Source of the DNA: Woeseiaceae bacterium | GTDB lineage: Bacteria; Pseudomonadota; Gammaproteobacteria; Steroidobacterales; Woeseiaceae | Reading direction: 5' to 3' | NCBI GenBank assembly: GCA_028277185.1 | Contig: JANQGQ010000028.1 | Coordinates: 1 to 64,000, forward strand | DNA length: 64,000 bases | Shown: positions 46,940 through 56,548 of the stretch, one piece after another | How the letters are laid out: each line of letters starts with the position of its first letter | Numbering within the stretch: position 1 is the stretch's first letter | The notes under the pieces: generated by a model | Told to the model about the DNA's origin: nothing | Databases searched by the model: none | The model's input: the letters and a program-made list of their open reading frames with translations, nothing else | Made by a program: the position numbers and the translations under genes

Positions 46940-49900
46940 TCACTGAGCGCTTCGCGCTTGCTGGGCACCCGCCTCAGGCCTCGGCTGTGGTGCCCTCGCC
47001 GGCTCACCGGTCAAGAGCAGGTAGAGACACGGTACGATGAGCAGTGCGAGGAAGGTTACGACGATCAGCCCTCCAATAATCGTCACAGACAACGGCAACC
47101 ACATCTCCTGACTGATCGCGAGCGGGATCAGACCGACGATCGTCGTGACGCTGGTAGTGACGATCGGCCGCAGACGGTCCGCCGCGCCGCGGCTTGCGGA
47201 TTCCGCGATGCTCATGCCGTCCGCCCGATGCTTGTTCATCGTCGTAACCATGATGATAGTGTCATTGACGACGATCCCCACCAGCGCGATTACGCCGACC
47301 ATCGCCATGAACGAGAAGGGTATGCCGGCAATGAAGAAGGCGAAAAAAGTCCCGGTCAACGCAAGCGGAACGGCCGACATGATGATAAACGGCTGGGTGA
47401 AGCTGTCGAACTGGAGTACGAGCAACGCGAACACCAGGAACAGCGCAAGAAGCAGCATCGTCCTGGCCGAACCAAATACTTCCTCGCTGGCCTCGGCTTC
47501 ACCGGCAATACCGATCCGGTAACCATCCGGCCAGCTCGTCTGCATCTCGCCGAGGATCGGCAGCGCCTCTGCGAGTATCTCGCCGGCCGTTCGGCCGTCA
47601 GTTTGCGCCATCACGGTGATTGCCCGGTCCCCGTCCCGGTGCAGCACTGACAGGGCGGCTTCTTCCAGACGAAATTCGGCGATGGACGGCAAGGGCACGC
47701 TGCGTCCCTCCTGGTTTATCACGTTCAGCAGATAGAACTCCGCGAGACTGGTTGGACCGCCAGCCTCGCCGTCGCGGCTGGGCCAGGCATAGCCCATCAG
47801 AATCGGCAGGTCCTCCTGCGTTCCTCCCCGGACGAACTTGCCAACTTCGTCGCTCGTCATCATCGCGCGCAACTGTGCCGCCGCGTCTTCCGCGGTCAGA
47901 CCATAGAAACTCAACGCTTCGCGCTTCGGGTACGCGCGCAGATCAAGCCGGGGAATACCGTAGTTGTCCCGTACATCGGACGTCCCGGGAATCGACTCCA
48001 GAACCTGCTTCACATCTTCCGCCAGCGTTCGCAGCCGGCCCATGTCGTCACCGATGATCTCGAGCTGAATCGGATCCTCGGCCGAGGCTCCGCCCAGATC
48101 CGGCGTGAAGAAAACGTGGGCACCCGGGCAAGCGGTCATCGCCTGCTCGATGTCCCGACGCAGTTCGGGGACGTACCGATACAAGAGCTGGTCCCGAGCG
48201 TTCTTTTTCACGAACATGGCGGAAAACCCGACCAGGTGGTTGCCGCCGGGCAGCGATAGCTGATCGGAGGTGGATACGATCGAAAACGGGCTCTTTTCGC
48301 CTACGTGTTTGGTTACGGTCTCGATAAAAGGTTTATCGAGCAATCGCTCTCCAACGGCGTCCGCGCAGGTTTGTGCCGTCTTCAGCGACGCGTCGGGCGA
48401 CAGCTCGAGCGTGATCCCAAGATACCGTCCGTCGCCTTTCGGCATCAGCTCGACCGGTACGGTACTGATGGCGAGCGTCGAGGCAAGGAGCGCGCCAACG
48501 GCCACTCCTGTCCACGTCCATGCGCGGCGTCTCGAGCTGAGAAACCGATTCTGCAACAAGCGCGTAAGTCTGGCGCTGAGTACTTCCGTGAGACGATCGA
48601 CCCGGGTCTTCTTCGCCGTGCCTCGCGACAGCACATATCTCGACAACGGAATCGCCAGGAAGATCGACACCAGATAGCTCATCACCAGGCAGGCAATCGC
48701 CGTCACCGGCATCTGCCGAATGAACTTGCCTTCGATCCCCGCGATCGCCATCAGCGGCGCCATCGCGAGGATCGTCGTCAGGCTCCCGCTGAGCGAAGGC
48801 ACCGCATAGGTTTTGACCGTCGCGATGGCCGACTCGACGAAACCCTTGCCGCGGACATAGAGATTGTCGTGCATGCCCTCCATCATCAGGATGAAGTCGT
48901 CGACCAGGAGCCCCAAAGCCAGCACCATGCCGATGATCACTAGTTGATTCAGCGAATAGCCGAGCGCAAAAACTATGATCAGTGCGCCGGCGAAGGTGAC
49001 GGGAATCGCAAGGCCCGCGACGAGCGCTTCGCGCCAAGTCAGGCTGATGAGCAGAATCACGAAGACGGCCAGCATCGCTTGCCAGCCACTGGTAAAGACG
49101 TTCTTCAGATCCTGGACGATGTACGTCGATTCATCGAATACGATGCTGGTTTCGAGAGCCGGCGGCCATGCCGCGGCGAGTTGCTCCCGCTCCAGCAGCG
49201 CCTTGACGCGCTCAATCGTTTCGATAGCGTCCGCTCCGGGCCGCTTGGTCAGCGTGATGTCGATCGCACGTTCGTAGGCGCCGCCCGCCGGCGCGTAGTA
49301 GGTGCGGCTGATTTCCTGGTGCGGCCCGCGGTAAACGTCCGCCAGTTCGCGGAGCAGTACGGTTCTTCCCGACTCCGTCGTAGCCACCGGCAGACTGCGC
49401 AGGTCCTCGACATCGCGGAAGCGCCCGAGAAACCGCAGACCTGCCCCTACCTCCTCGCCCTCGAAGTCGCCGAGCGGCACATCGACACCGGCTCGATCCA
49501 ACGCGTCACGGATGACGCCGGGCGAGATCCCGTACGACGACAGGCGCGCGCCGATGAGCCGAATCTGCACGACCTCCTTGCGGTCGCCGTAGACGTTGAC
49601 TTTGTTTACTCCCGGTAGCCGCTCGAGGTCCCGGCGCAGATCCTCGGCAACGCTCGTAATGAGCGGCAGATCCACATCGCCGAACAGACGGACGCTGAAT
49701 ATCGGCACGTCACTGACCGAAGCCTCGACCACGACCGGCTTTTTGGCTTTGCGCGGCAACTCACCCTCGGCCGTGGCAACCTTGGCGCGGAGACGCGTCA
49801 TGGCCTCTGCCTGGGGCACGCTGGCCCGAAACTCCACCGCGATGATCGAGAGCCCCGCGTACGTCCCGCTCTGAATTCGCTTCAGCCCCTTGAGGCTCCT

Positions 49901-50128
49901 GAGCTCTTTCTCGATTCTGTTCGTGACCTCCTGCTCGATCGTCTGCGGGTCGCCGCCGACCCATTCGGTGAACACGATACCGACACCGATCTCGACGTCC
50001 GGCGTTGTCTCCTTCACCAGATGGGAGTACGCGGCCCAACTGCCGATCAGCAGAGCGATGAGTACGACACGTGCGAACGTCGTCTCCGTGAAGAAGTAGC
50101 GGAGAAACCCAAACGGCTCGCGGCTCAT
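46940..50128 (-). CDS. RND efflux transporter permease (HAE1/AcrB family)
   Basis: Inner-membrane proton-driven efflux pump of 1,062 residues. N-terminal transmembrane helix 1 (VVLIALLIGSWAAYSHLV) is followed by a large periplasmic loop with ITNRIEKELRSLKGLKRIQSGTYAG-type porter elements. The TM2-6 block includes LVIIGMVLALGLLVDDFILMMEGMH, whose Asp pair is the proton relay. The second half repeats this design, ending VGVIALVGIVVNDTIIMVTTMNKHRADG and LIPLAISQEMWLPLSVTIIGGLIVVTFLALLIVPCLYLLL. Its start overlaps the adaptor stop by 4 bp. No outer-membrane factor gene is adjacent, so a TolC-like protein must come from elsewhere. The substrate is unknown. Confidence 0.95.
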   Translation of the reverse strand: MSREPFGFLRYFFTETTFARVVLIALLIGSWAAYSHLVKETTPDVEIGVGIVFTEWVGGDPQTIEQEVTNRIEKELRSLKGLKRIQSGTYAGLSIIAVEFRASVPQAEAMTRLRAKVATAEGELPRKAKKPVVVEASVSDVPIFSVRLFGDVDLPLITSVAEDLRRDLERLPGVNKVNVYGDRKEVVQIRLIGARLSSYGISPGVIRDALDRAGVDVPLGDFEGEEVGAGLRFLGRFRDVEDLRSLPVATTESGRTVLLRELADVYRGPHQEISRTYYAPAGGAYERAIDITLTKRPGADAIETIERVKALLEREQLAAAWPPALETSIVFDESTYIVQDLKNVFTSGWQAMLAVFVILLISLTWREALVAGLAIPVTFAGALIIVFALGYSLNQLVIIGMVLALGLLVDDFILMMEGMHDNLYVRGKGFVESAIATVKTYAVPSLSGSLTTILAMAPLMAIAGIEGKFIRQMPVTAIACLVMSYLVSIFLAIPLSRYVLSRGTAKKTRVDRLTEVLSARLTRLLQNRFLSSRRRAWTWTGVAVGALLASTLAISTVPVELMPKGDGRYLGITLELSPDASLKTAQTCADAVGERLLDKPFIETVTKHVGEKSPFSIVSTSDQLSLPGGNHLVGFSAMFVKKNARDQLLYRYVPELRRDIEQAMTACPGAHVFFTPDLGGASAEDPIQLEIIGDDMGRLRTLAEDVKQVLESIPGTSDVRDNYGIPRLDLRAYPKREALSFYGLTAEDAAAQLRAMMTSDEVGKFVRGGTQEDLPILMGYAWPSRDGEAGGPTSLAEFYLLNVINQEGRSVPLPSIAEFRLEEAALSVLHRDGDRAITVMAQTDGRTAGEILAEALPILGEMQTSWPDGYRIGIAGEAEASEEVFGSARTMLLLALFLVFALLVLQFDSFTQPFIIMSAVPLALTGTFFAFFIAGIPFSFMAMVGVIALVGIVVNDTIIMVTTMNKHRADGMSIAESASRGAADRLRPIVTTSVTTIVGLIPLAISQEMWLPLSVTIIGGLIVVTFLALLIVPCLYLLLTGEPARAPQPRPEAGAQQARSAQ

Positions 50129-51363
50129 GGATTCTCGTCCGTGGACGACACGGGCCGCACGCGCATTCCGGTTGCCAGACGATGACGTCCCTTCGTGACG
50201 ACGACCTCGCCAACCGCTATGCCGGATGTGACTTCGACACCCTCTTCACCACTTAAACCCAACGAGAGCGTGCGCCGCTCAACGAGGTTTGTCTCCGGAT
50301 CGACAACGAACGCGTGCGTCGTTTCTCCACGAGACAACAGGGCCTCGATCGGCACCGTTACAGCGTCCTGCCGCCGCTCGGTTTCGATCCAAACGGTGAC
50401 GTAACCGCCATCACTGAGACCTTCGACCTGTTCATCGGTCACGACCCTCGCGCGAATGGACCGCGACCCCGGGTCCACCGCCGGGCTCACCGACGCGACC
50501 CGGCCTGCGACCAGCAAGTCGTCGACGCTTTCTACCTCGTCGAGAGAGTCGAAACCGAACTCCTGGACGTGGGCCAGGGTGCCAGCATCCAGAAGGTAAG
50601 CGGTTTGCCCGCGTCTGACGCGACGGCCGTTTACGACGGGCAGCTCGACGAGAATCTCGAACGAAGATGGATCGATGATCACCACCGGGCTGGTCCGGAC
50701 CGCCGAACGGTCCGACGAACGATCGAACATGGCCGGCGACACATAGTCCCCTTCCCGAACGTTCACGAAGGCGACAACGCCGTCAAAGGGTGCGCGCAAC
50801 TGCAAGCGGGTGAGGCCTGCCGTCGCCTGATCCGACCGGGCTTCGGCGCGCCGCAACTCCGCCAGAGCCTGCCGATAAGCCGTGTCCACGGCATCGTACC
50901 GACTCTGGTCGAGCATCTGGCGGTCGCGGAGCCGCTTCGCGCGTTCGAGTTCCGCCCGCGCGTTGGTGAGGGCTGCCCGCACCGTATCGAGAGCGGCGCG
51001 TGCCTCACGTGCGGCGGCATCGTCGATGCGCCGGTCGAGCTCCGCCAGCAACTCGCCTCCGGCGACGGTATCCCCCTCCCGCAACGGGCCGCCGTCATCA
51101 TTGCTCTTCAGGAACGCAACGCGGCCCTCGTTCTCAAAATTCAGGAACTCCCGGCGAGCGGCCCTCGCGTTGCCGTCGGCAAAGACGATTTCCGTGACGC
51201 TACCTTGAGAGACGGGCGCGACTTCGACGACGAGCGCCGCCCGGCCGGCCGGCTCCGTCGCTTCCCTCTGGCCGGCGGCGGCCCAGCCAAAGCACAACGA
51301 GCAGACCAGAGCGATCAGAAGGTGAGCCGCGACTCTCGCCGGCGCCGCTGGAGCAAGCATCAC
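50125..51363 (-). CDS. RND efflux periplasmic adaptor (membrane fusion protein)
   Basis: Periplasmic adaptor of 412 residues that links the RND pump to an outer-membrane channel. The N-terminus has a signal segment (LLIALVCSLCFGWAAAGQ). The barrel-sandwich lipoyl half (FENEGRVAFLKSNDDGGPLREGDTVAGGELLAELDRR) leads to a helical hairpin (AREARAALDTVRAALTNARAELERAKRL), then the second lipoyl half (LQLRAPFDGVVAFVNVREGDYV) and beta-barrel domain (PSFEILVELPVVNGRRVRRGQTAYLL). The end, GIAVGEVVVTKGRHRLATGMRV, is typical. It overlaps the next gene in the operon (the permease) by 4 bp and the preceding ABC-TMD gene by 4 bp. Confidence 0.93.
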   Translation of the reverse strand: MMLAPAAPARVAAHLLIALVCSLCFGWAAAGQREATEPAGRAALVVEVAPVSQGSVTEIVFADGNARAARREFLNFENEGRVAFLKSNDDGGPLREGDTVAGGELLAELDRRIDDAAAREARAALDTVRAALTNARAELERAKRLRDRQMLDQSRYDAVDTAYRQALAELRRAEARSDQATAGLTRLQLRAPFDGVVAFVNVREGDYVSPAMFDRSSDRSAVRTSPVVIIDPSSFEILVELPVVNGRRVRRGQTAYLLDAGTLAHVQEFGFDSLDEVESVDDLLVAGRVASVSPAVDPGSRSIRARVVTDEQVEGLSDGGYVTVWIETERRQDAVTVPIEALLSRGETTHAFVVDPETNLVERRTLSLGLSGEEGVEVTSGIAVGEVVVTKGRHRLATGMRVRPVSSTDENP

Positions 51364-52232
51364 TCCGCGCCTCCGGGTCGGGCTCTAAGCGCCGTTTCAT
51401 TCAGGCGCCCCCGAATCTCGCTCAGCCGGGACCACTGCTGCAGAACCACCGGCAGCGTAATGCCGGACTCCACGAGTTCCCACGAATAGCTGAGGATCGC
51501 GAAGATAGCGCCGGCGGTCACCGCCGGTATCGTCGATGCAAGCCACAGATTCGTCAGGATGAATGCGAACATGCCCCCGAAGATCGTCGCATACAAAAAC
51601 ACCTCGGTATCGGAGAGACGCACCTCGCACCGTCGCAAACGCATGAGATGGGCCAGAAGCGAGGACGAGTCCCGCTGTTCGAGAATCGCAACCTGCTGTT
51701 CCGTTTGGCTATTGAGGTCGCCATTCAGCCGGTAGAACCGTCGGTGGAAAAGTGCATACACCACCGCCAGCACGGCGATGACCGTTAATGCCGCGATCCC
51801 CAGTCGACTGTCGAAGCTCCACAGAATGGCGACGCTCACGACCAGCTGAACGACGGCCGTCAGCAGCTCCGGGACATGCGCCTCGAGGAAGTCCACCATT
51901 TCCCGGCTCATGTCGAGACGGGCGTTTACCTGCGACACGGGCCGGTTGACGATTCGCCGGACGACCTCGGCGCCGAAGCGGACCCGCATGGTGCCGTAGC
52001 AGCGCGTGTCGTAGGCACGGCGGCCGCTGGCGACCAGTATCAACGCGCCCATGACCGCGCCGATCTCCCACAGAGCGCCGGGCTGCTGAGCAAGCAGAGC
52101 ATCGATGGCGCGGCCGATGAACAGCGGTATCAACGCCAGTAAGGTGTTCTCCACGAGTACGAGCACCCAGGTGAACAGCACCGGCAATCGGTTCTGGCGA
52201 AGCAATAGCGGCACATCGAGCGTACCTTGCAT
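51360..52232 (-). CDS. Stand-alone ABC exporter transmembrane domain (no ATPase domain)
   Basis: A 290-residue membrane protein with the six-TM core of an ABC type-IV exporter, starting at the ATG 52232 (MQGTLDVPLLLRQNRLPVLFTWVLVLVENTLLALIPLFIGRAIDAL). It continues AYDTRCYGTMRVRFGAEVVRRIVNRPVSQVNARLDMSREMVDFL, which is the coupling-helix region. After the last TM it ends at RGRLNETALRARPGGAE, so no nucleotide-binding domain is present. It begins the RND operon. The next gene starts within its stop (4-bp overlap), and the divergent TetR gene is 126 bp away. It may partner an unlinked ATPase or have become an ATP-independent accessory. Confidence 0.88.
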   Translation of the reverse strand: MQGTLDVPLLLRQNRLPVLFTWVLVLVENTLLALIPLFIGRAIDALLAQQPGALWEIGAVMGALILVASGRRAYDTRCYGTMRVRFGAEVVRRIVNRPVSQVNARLDMSREMVDFLEAHVPELLTAVVQLVVSVAILWSFDSRLGIAALTVIAVLAVVYALFHRRFYRLNGDLNSQTEQQVAILEQRDSSSLLAHLMRLRRCEVRLSDTEVFLYATIFGGMFAFILTNLWLASTIPAVTAGAIFAILSYSWELVESGITLPVVLQQWSRLSEIRGRLNETALRARPGGAE

Positions 52233-52309
52233 GATGGAATACCTTTGAGGGGCGACGACGGGGCTGCGCCATGCGCCGCCGCAGTTGACGCAGGAAGGAA
52301 GATTAATTA

Positions 52310-52333
52310 ATATAACGAACAGTCGTTCTATAT
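52310..52333. promoter_or_regulatory. Operator between the RND operon and tetR
   Basis: AACGA (52314-52318) and TCGTT (52323-52327) form an inverted repeat, flanked by ATATA and TATAT. This is the layout of AcrR/TetR operators. It lies 26-49 bp before the regulator's GTG and 78 bp before the ABC-TMD start, so one repressor dimer could control both directions. Confidence 0.6.
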
Positions 52334-52358
52334 TAGGACCGACAGGAGTTCCCGTCAA

Positions 52359-52955
52359 GTGCCCAGAAAAAAAGACGAGGCGTTACACGCCGCCCGCGAA
52401 CAGCAGATTCTCGAGGCAGCGAGGACGTGCTTCATTGCCAACGGCTTTCATCGCACGTCGATGCGCCAGATTCTGGATGGAGCCGGCATCAGCTCGGGGG
52501 GTGCCTACAACTACTTCGCGAGCAAGGACGACATCGTCAAGGCGCTGGTCGAGGCCGAACGGGCCGCCATCGATAGTCTCCTCGAGCGCCTGACCGGGCA
52601 TGACGATCCCGTCTCCGGCATCGCGCAACTCGTTTACGACTCGATCGCCTGCTATGGTCAGGAGGATGCGGTACTGGCCGCGGAGATCTACGCGGAATCG
52701 TGCCGCAACCCCGCGATCGGCACCGTGCTGCGGGCGAACGACGAGAGAATGCGGCGATGGCTTAACGAGTCCGTCTCGCGCGGCGTAGATGCCGGCGCCA
52801 TCACGGCGCGGCACTCGGTAGCCGAGATTACAGAATGGCTGCAGGCCCTTATAGACGGTTATGTCGGCCGGCTGGCAATGAATCCGAAGCTGAAACCCGG
52901 GAAGGCAGCAGGAATGGCGAAAGCCTCGGTTGTGGAGTTTTTGCGAGGCGCGTAA
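52359..52955 (+). CDS. TetR-family regulator of the RND operon
   Basis: A 198-residue AcrR-like repressor with a likely GTG start at 52359. The helix-turn-helix reads AAREQQILEAARTCFIANGFHRTSMRQILDGAGISSGGAYNYFASKDDIVKALVEAERAA and is fully typical. The C-terminal domain (VYDSIACYGQEDAVLAAEIYAESCRNPAIGTVLRANDERMRRWL) is the TetR_C ligand-binding type. It is divergent from the efflux operon with a palindrome in the shared promoter. Induction by a pump substrate is the expected logic but is inferred. Confidence 0.9.
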   Translation: MPRKKDEALHAAREQQILEAARTCFIANGFHRTSMRQILDGAGISSGGAYNYFASKDDIVKALVEAERAAIDSLLERLTGHDDPVSGIAQLVYDSIACYGQEDAVLAAEIYAESCRNPAIGTVLRANDERMRRWLNESVSRGVDAGAITARHSVAEITEWLQALIDGYVGRLAMNPKLKPGKAAGMAKASVVEFLRGA

Positions 52956-53004
52956 TCACTTCGCCGCACGCCGCCGCTGCTACCTTGCCGCATTGCGAAT
53001 CAGA

Positions 53005-53577
53005 CTAGCGAAGATACTGATAGTAATCGCCACCGCACTTTTCCTGAACGGTTTGGTGACTGTGGAATCTCACTTCCGAATCGGCCTGCGCGATCTCTTT
53101 TGCCGCCGCCTGCATGATCGACGTGAGTTCGGCGAGTCGACCTGATGATCGATCGCGGTCCAGATCATCGTCAAACCGATACCACACATCGAAACCTACA
53201 ACCGAACGCTCCAGGTCGCAGCCGACCCACAGTTCTCTGTCGCAGTCGTCTGTCCCGGCCGTCTCGCTCGCGATCTTCTCCTTGATTGCGTCTACTATCG
53301 GCTGAATCCGGCGCTTGCGCTCCCGGTACTTCTGACGTACCTCGCGCTCACTCTCAACCCAGCCCGGACGGCCCACCACCCCTTCATCGTCGCGAAGCTC
53401 TGTCAGTTTTCTGTTGATCTCTGCGAAACGTTCACTTCGCTGCGGATCCGCACGTGACAATCGCCGGGCCTCGCGATAGGCGCTCTTGATCTCTTGTATG
53501 CGTTCTTCCCAATCAGCTCTGCTCATGGCGTACGGGCTCACGAGAAATTCCAGGGGCGGCAACAGATGCGCAGACAT
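53005..53577 (-). CDS. Hypothetical protein, charged and helical
   Basis: A 190-residue protein I do not recognise. A second ATG at 53526 would give a shorter form beginning MSRADWEERIQEIKSAYREARRLSRADPQRSERFAEINRKLTELRDDEG, whose charged, heptad-like pattern suggests a coiled coil or helical hairpin. The C-terminal half (VDAIKEKIASETAGTDDCDRELWVGCDLERSVVGFDVWYRFDDDLD) has many acidic residues and could be a small alpha/beta domain. It is convergent with the TetR gene, 49 bp apart, and has no obvious operon partner. Coding is supported by length and normal codon bias, not by homology. Confidence 0.6.
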   Translation of the reverse strand: MSAHLLPPLEFLVSPYAMSRADWEERIQEIKSAYREARRLSRADPQRSERFAEINRKLTELRDDEGVVGRPGWVESEREVRQKYRERKRRIQPIVDAIKEKIASETAGTDDCDRELWVGCDLERSVVGFDVWYRFDDDLDRDRSSGRLAELTSIMQAAAKEIAQADSEVRFHSHQTVQEKCGGDYYQYLR

Positions 53578-54311
53578 ATGTTACCCCAATGGCCGCTGCC
53601 CGACCTTGAACAGTTCCATTCGGAAGCATTGTGGGGCCAAAAGGGCCGCGAACGCGCAGGCCGTTCGATGGCTACTACATTAGCCGCCGTTAAAGATTTC
53701 TTGCGGCCCACCATCATCAGACGTAACCGTCCGGCGCGTCTTGACTGGCAGACACACTTGTCGCCCCCCCCCCTGCCACAGCTGATGTTTCTTCCGAGAA
53801 TCTACGGAGTAGTCTTGATTGACGACTGCACTGCTCATCTTCTTCTCCCCGTGTAGTCCGTGGTCGGAACACTGAACGCCTGCCTCACCGTTTCGCCCTC
53901 ACTTGCCCGAGGGCGGTCGGGGCAAGACAAAGTGGAGCAGCTGCCTGCAAGCTAAGACGGAAAGACCGGGGACGCAAACGGCTGCCGATCAACACTGGAA
54001 TTTTCTTTCCACTCTTTCAGGCCTCGATGTAATGGTCCGGCCTTTGAGGTGTGCGGGGAAGCAAGAGCGACTCCGGGAACACGTCCCGACTCTGGAAAAA
54101 AGATTCCAGATTTCGCTCGGTAAACCCGGACTCAGGAGGCCCCGCGCCGGACTCTGACGCTCGGGTTCCGCACGCGACGGGAAGGTCGGCACTACATAAA
54201 CTATCAAGGACACGCCGGCAGAGCCGATTTTCGTCGATTTCGTCCACGGAGCGCGGGATCTGCCAGGAATCTTCTCAGGCCCATAGTCGCCATTGATGCA
54301 TAATTTGCGGT
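53578..54311. other. 734-bp intergenic region without a clear gene
   Basis: Open frames here are short and none resembles a known protein. A run of ten C lies at 53764-53773. A perfect 7-bp hairpin (TCTGGAA at 54091-54097 and TTCCAGA at 54104-54110) is not followed by a T-tract, so it is not a normal terminator. The right end should carry the promoter of the N-acetyltransferase gene at 54312. Confidence 0.5.
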
Positions 54312-55142
54312 ATGAACCTCAGAGACTATTTCGAGAGAATCGGCTGGTCTGGATTAGCGACACCAACACTCGACACACTCGGTGCTCTTTTGCGGGCCCA
54401 TAACCACACCGTCCCGTTCGAAAACCTCGATGTCCAACTGGGCAATTCGCTAACGACCGAAGTCGAGGACGCCTACGACAAGATCGTAAACCGAGGTCGT
54501 GGTGGATGGTGCTACGAGCAGAATGGCCTTTTCGGCTGGGCACTGTCGCAGATTGGCTTCGATGCAAGGCGTATCGCCGCCTCGGTCATGCGCGCGCACC
54601 GCGGACCGACTTCTCACGCGAACCACCTTACACTGCTCGTCAGCCTGCCCCACGACGATACTCGCTGGCTTGTCGACGTCGGTTTCGGCGGAAGCATGCT
54701 ACAGCCGATAAGGCTCCTTGAAGACACTCACTATCACGCTCCATTCACTATCGGCTTACGGCAACTGGAAGATGGCTCCTGGCAGTTTTGGGAGAGCCTC
54801 GGCGATGATGAATTCTCGTTTGACTTCGAGGACGCGCCGGCCGACGAGCACGCAATGTCCGTTCGCTGCCACTACCTGCAGACGAACCCGGAGTCAGGCT
54901 TCGTACAGAAACTGGTCTGTCAGTTGCGCCGTCCGGACGCGCACGTCATTCTGCGCGGCCGCATATTCTCTATAGTGACGAAGGATGGCGAACGCAAACG
55001 TTTGCTGGACTCGTCCGACGACCTCGTTGCCACATTGAGAGACGAGTTCAATCTGATCGCGCCCGAAGCGGCCAGCGTCTGGGCGAAGATCTGCGAACGT
55101 CACGAGCAGTTTTCCGCTCAGAATCAAGCGCCCGACTCATAG
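54312..55142 (+). CDS. Arylamine N-acetyltransferase
   Basis: Transfers acetyl groups from acetyl-CoA to arylamines or hydrazines. Protective or cell-wall roles have been proposed in some bacteria. The 276-residue protein has the NAT catalytic triad C67-H105-D122: the cysteine lies in RGGWCYEQN, the histidine in HANHLTLLV and the aspartate in WLVDVGFGGSM. The N-terminal RIGWSGLATPTLDTLGALLRAHNHTVPFENLDVQLG is the usual family start. The C-terminus ends EAASVWAKICERHEQF. It stands alone on the plus strand. There is no linked substrate-pathway gene, so a physiological substrate cannot be named. Confidence 0.95.
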   Translation: MNLRDYFERIGWSGLATPTLDTLGALLRAHNHTVPFENLDVQLGNSLTTEVEDAYDKIVNRGRGGWCYEQNGLFGWALSQIGFDARRIAASVMRAHRGPTSHANHLTLLVSLPHDDTRWLVDVGFGGSMLQPIRLLEDTHYHAPFTIGLRQLEDGSWQFWESLGDDEFSFDFEDAPADEHAMSVRCHYLQTNPESGFVQKLVCQLRRPDAHVILRGRIFSIVTKDGERKRLLDSSDDLVATLRDEFNLIAPEAASVWAKICERHEQFSAQNQAPDS

Positions 55143-55339
55143 AGTCACCTGCCCGCCACAAACGAAAACGGCCTCCTAAGAAGGGGGTCGTCCCTCGTTC
55201 GGTGACGGGGGCAGGATTTGAGAGTTACGTGCGGATTCCACTGGAGCCGTTTCCGATGATCGCCTGAATACCCCCGTATCTGGCCACCCGCCACGCGGCA
55301 GGCGGGGCGTCGATCTGGCCGCTGCCTATTGACCGGCGT

Positions 55340-56548
55340 CTACGAACCGGCGGACACCAGTCGCGATGCGTCAGTCGTCCAGCTTTCCAGTGCCTTGGGT
55401 ATATCTGCGGCCGGCATGGGCGTGCCGATGTAAAAGCCCTGAAGCAGATCGCATTCGAGCTCATCCAGGGTATTCATCTGCTCGCTGGACTCCACACCTT
55501 CTGCGCAACAGTCGATGTCGAGCGCTTTTAGCAACTGCAGGATTCCTCCGACAGCCAGTTCGGCGCCGCTTTCCCGAACCAGGTCTGAGGTCAAGCGACG
55601 ATCGATTTTTGCTTCCGTGATCGGCAACGCATACAAAGCTTGAAGCGAAGAGCCGCTTATACCGAAGTCGTCGAGCGACAGCTTGATCCCTTTCAACCGC
55701 AGCCTTGTCAATATCTCGATACAGTCCCGGGAATTCACGAGCGCCGAGACATCGGACAACTCCAGGGTCAAGAGCGCCGAATCGGCAGCACACTCATCGA
55801 ACAGGCATTCCAGACGATCGGGAAATTCGGTATCGGTGATCAGACCTGCCGGCAGGTTGACGCGCAAACCCAGGTGTAAGCCGCTGCTCTGCCACTGCTG
55901 CAACTGTTGTGCGCTTTGCTGCAGCACGTAGTCGGTGAGATGGCGCATCAGCTCACTGCGTTCCGAAGCAATGAGCGGCAGGAACTTACGGGGCGTCAAC
56001 ACGCCGAATTCCGGATGGTGCCAGCGCGGCAGGGCCTCCACGGATTCCGCGTGCCAGGACCGGGGGCCGAGGCGGCGAATGACGGGTTGATAACGCAAAA
56101 TCAACGCGGTGTCGCGAATCGCGTTCGCGAGGTCGTCCGGCGACAGCACCCCGCTGAGGTTCCTGGCCCTCGACAGCATGTCGATCAATGATTCCGGGTC
56201 GAACGGCTTTTGCACGGTACCCAGTATGTTCAGACCCAGCTGCTGTCCGAATCGCTTTGCGCTGGCCGTGGTTTGTCTGTCCATGCCGGTGATGAGCAGC
56301 ACCCGCGCCATGCACGCAGACGCTGCAAGCCTCCGTAGCACTTCGATTCCGTCGGTACGCGGCATTTGCAGGTCAAGCGCTATGACGCTCGGCTGTTCCT
56401 TTTCGAGTGCTGCATTGAAGGCGTCAATATCCGTCGTAACGGTCACCAGGAAGCCGGCCTGCTCACCAAGGCCGCCGATCAACTCCGCAATCTCGATAAC
56501 GTCGTCCAGAATCAGTAACCGGTCAGTCTTCGATGTTGTCGATGTCAT
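55340..56548 (-). CDS. Receiver-EAL protein (probable c-di-GMP phosphodiesterase)
   Basis: A 402-residue response regulator with an N-terminal receiver (SVIALDLQMP, phosphorylation aspartate D59; KPFD lysine later) and a C-terminal EAL domain. The catalytic residues appear kept: the EAL motif in SVEALPRWHHPEFG, asparagine in RVNLPAG, LELSD, DDFG (SLDDFGISGSSLQALYALPITEAKID), the KID lysine, AEGVESSEQ and LLQGFYIGTPM. It should hydrolyse c-di-GMP, though activity is not shown. Its start overlaps the upstream hybrid kinase stop by 4 bp, so the two genes likely form a phosphorelay. The nearby pilus locus is a plausible target because c-di-GMP often controls adhesion. Confidence 0.9.
   Translation of the reverse strand: MTSTTSKTDRLLILDDVIEIAELIGGLGEQAGFLVTVTTDIDAFNAALEKEQPSVIALDLQMPRTDGIEVLRRLAASACMARVLLITGMDRQTTASAKRFGQQLGLNILGTVQKPFDPESLIDMLSRARNLSGVLSPDDLANAIRDTALILRYQPVIRRLGPRSWHAESVEALPRWHHPEFGVLTPRKFLPLIASERSELMRHLTDYVLQQSAQQLQQWQSSGLHLGLRVNLPAGLITDTEFPDRLECLFDECAADSALLTLELSDVSALVNSRDCIEILTRLRLKGIKLSLDDFGISGSSLQALYALPITEAKIDRRLTSDLVRESGAELAVGGILQLLKALDIDCCAEGVESSEQMNTLDELECDLLQGFYIGTPMPAADIPKALESWTTDASRLVSAGS

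Noticed and set aside
53764..53773. Run of ten C as a phase-variable tract
   Set aside because: It is not inside or just before any convincing gene, so slippage would have no clear effect.
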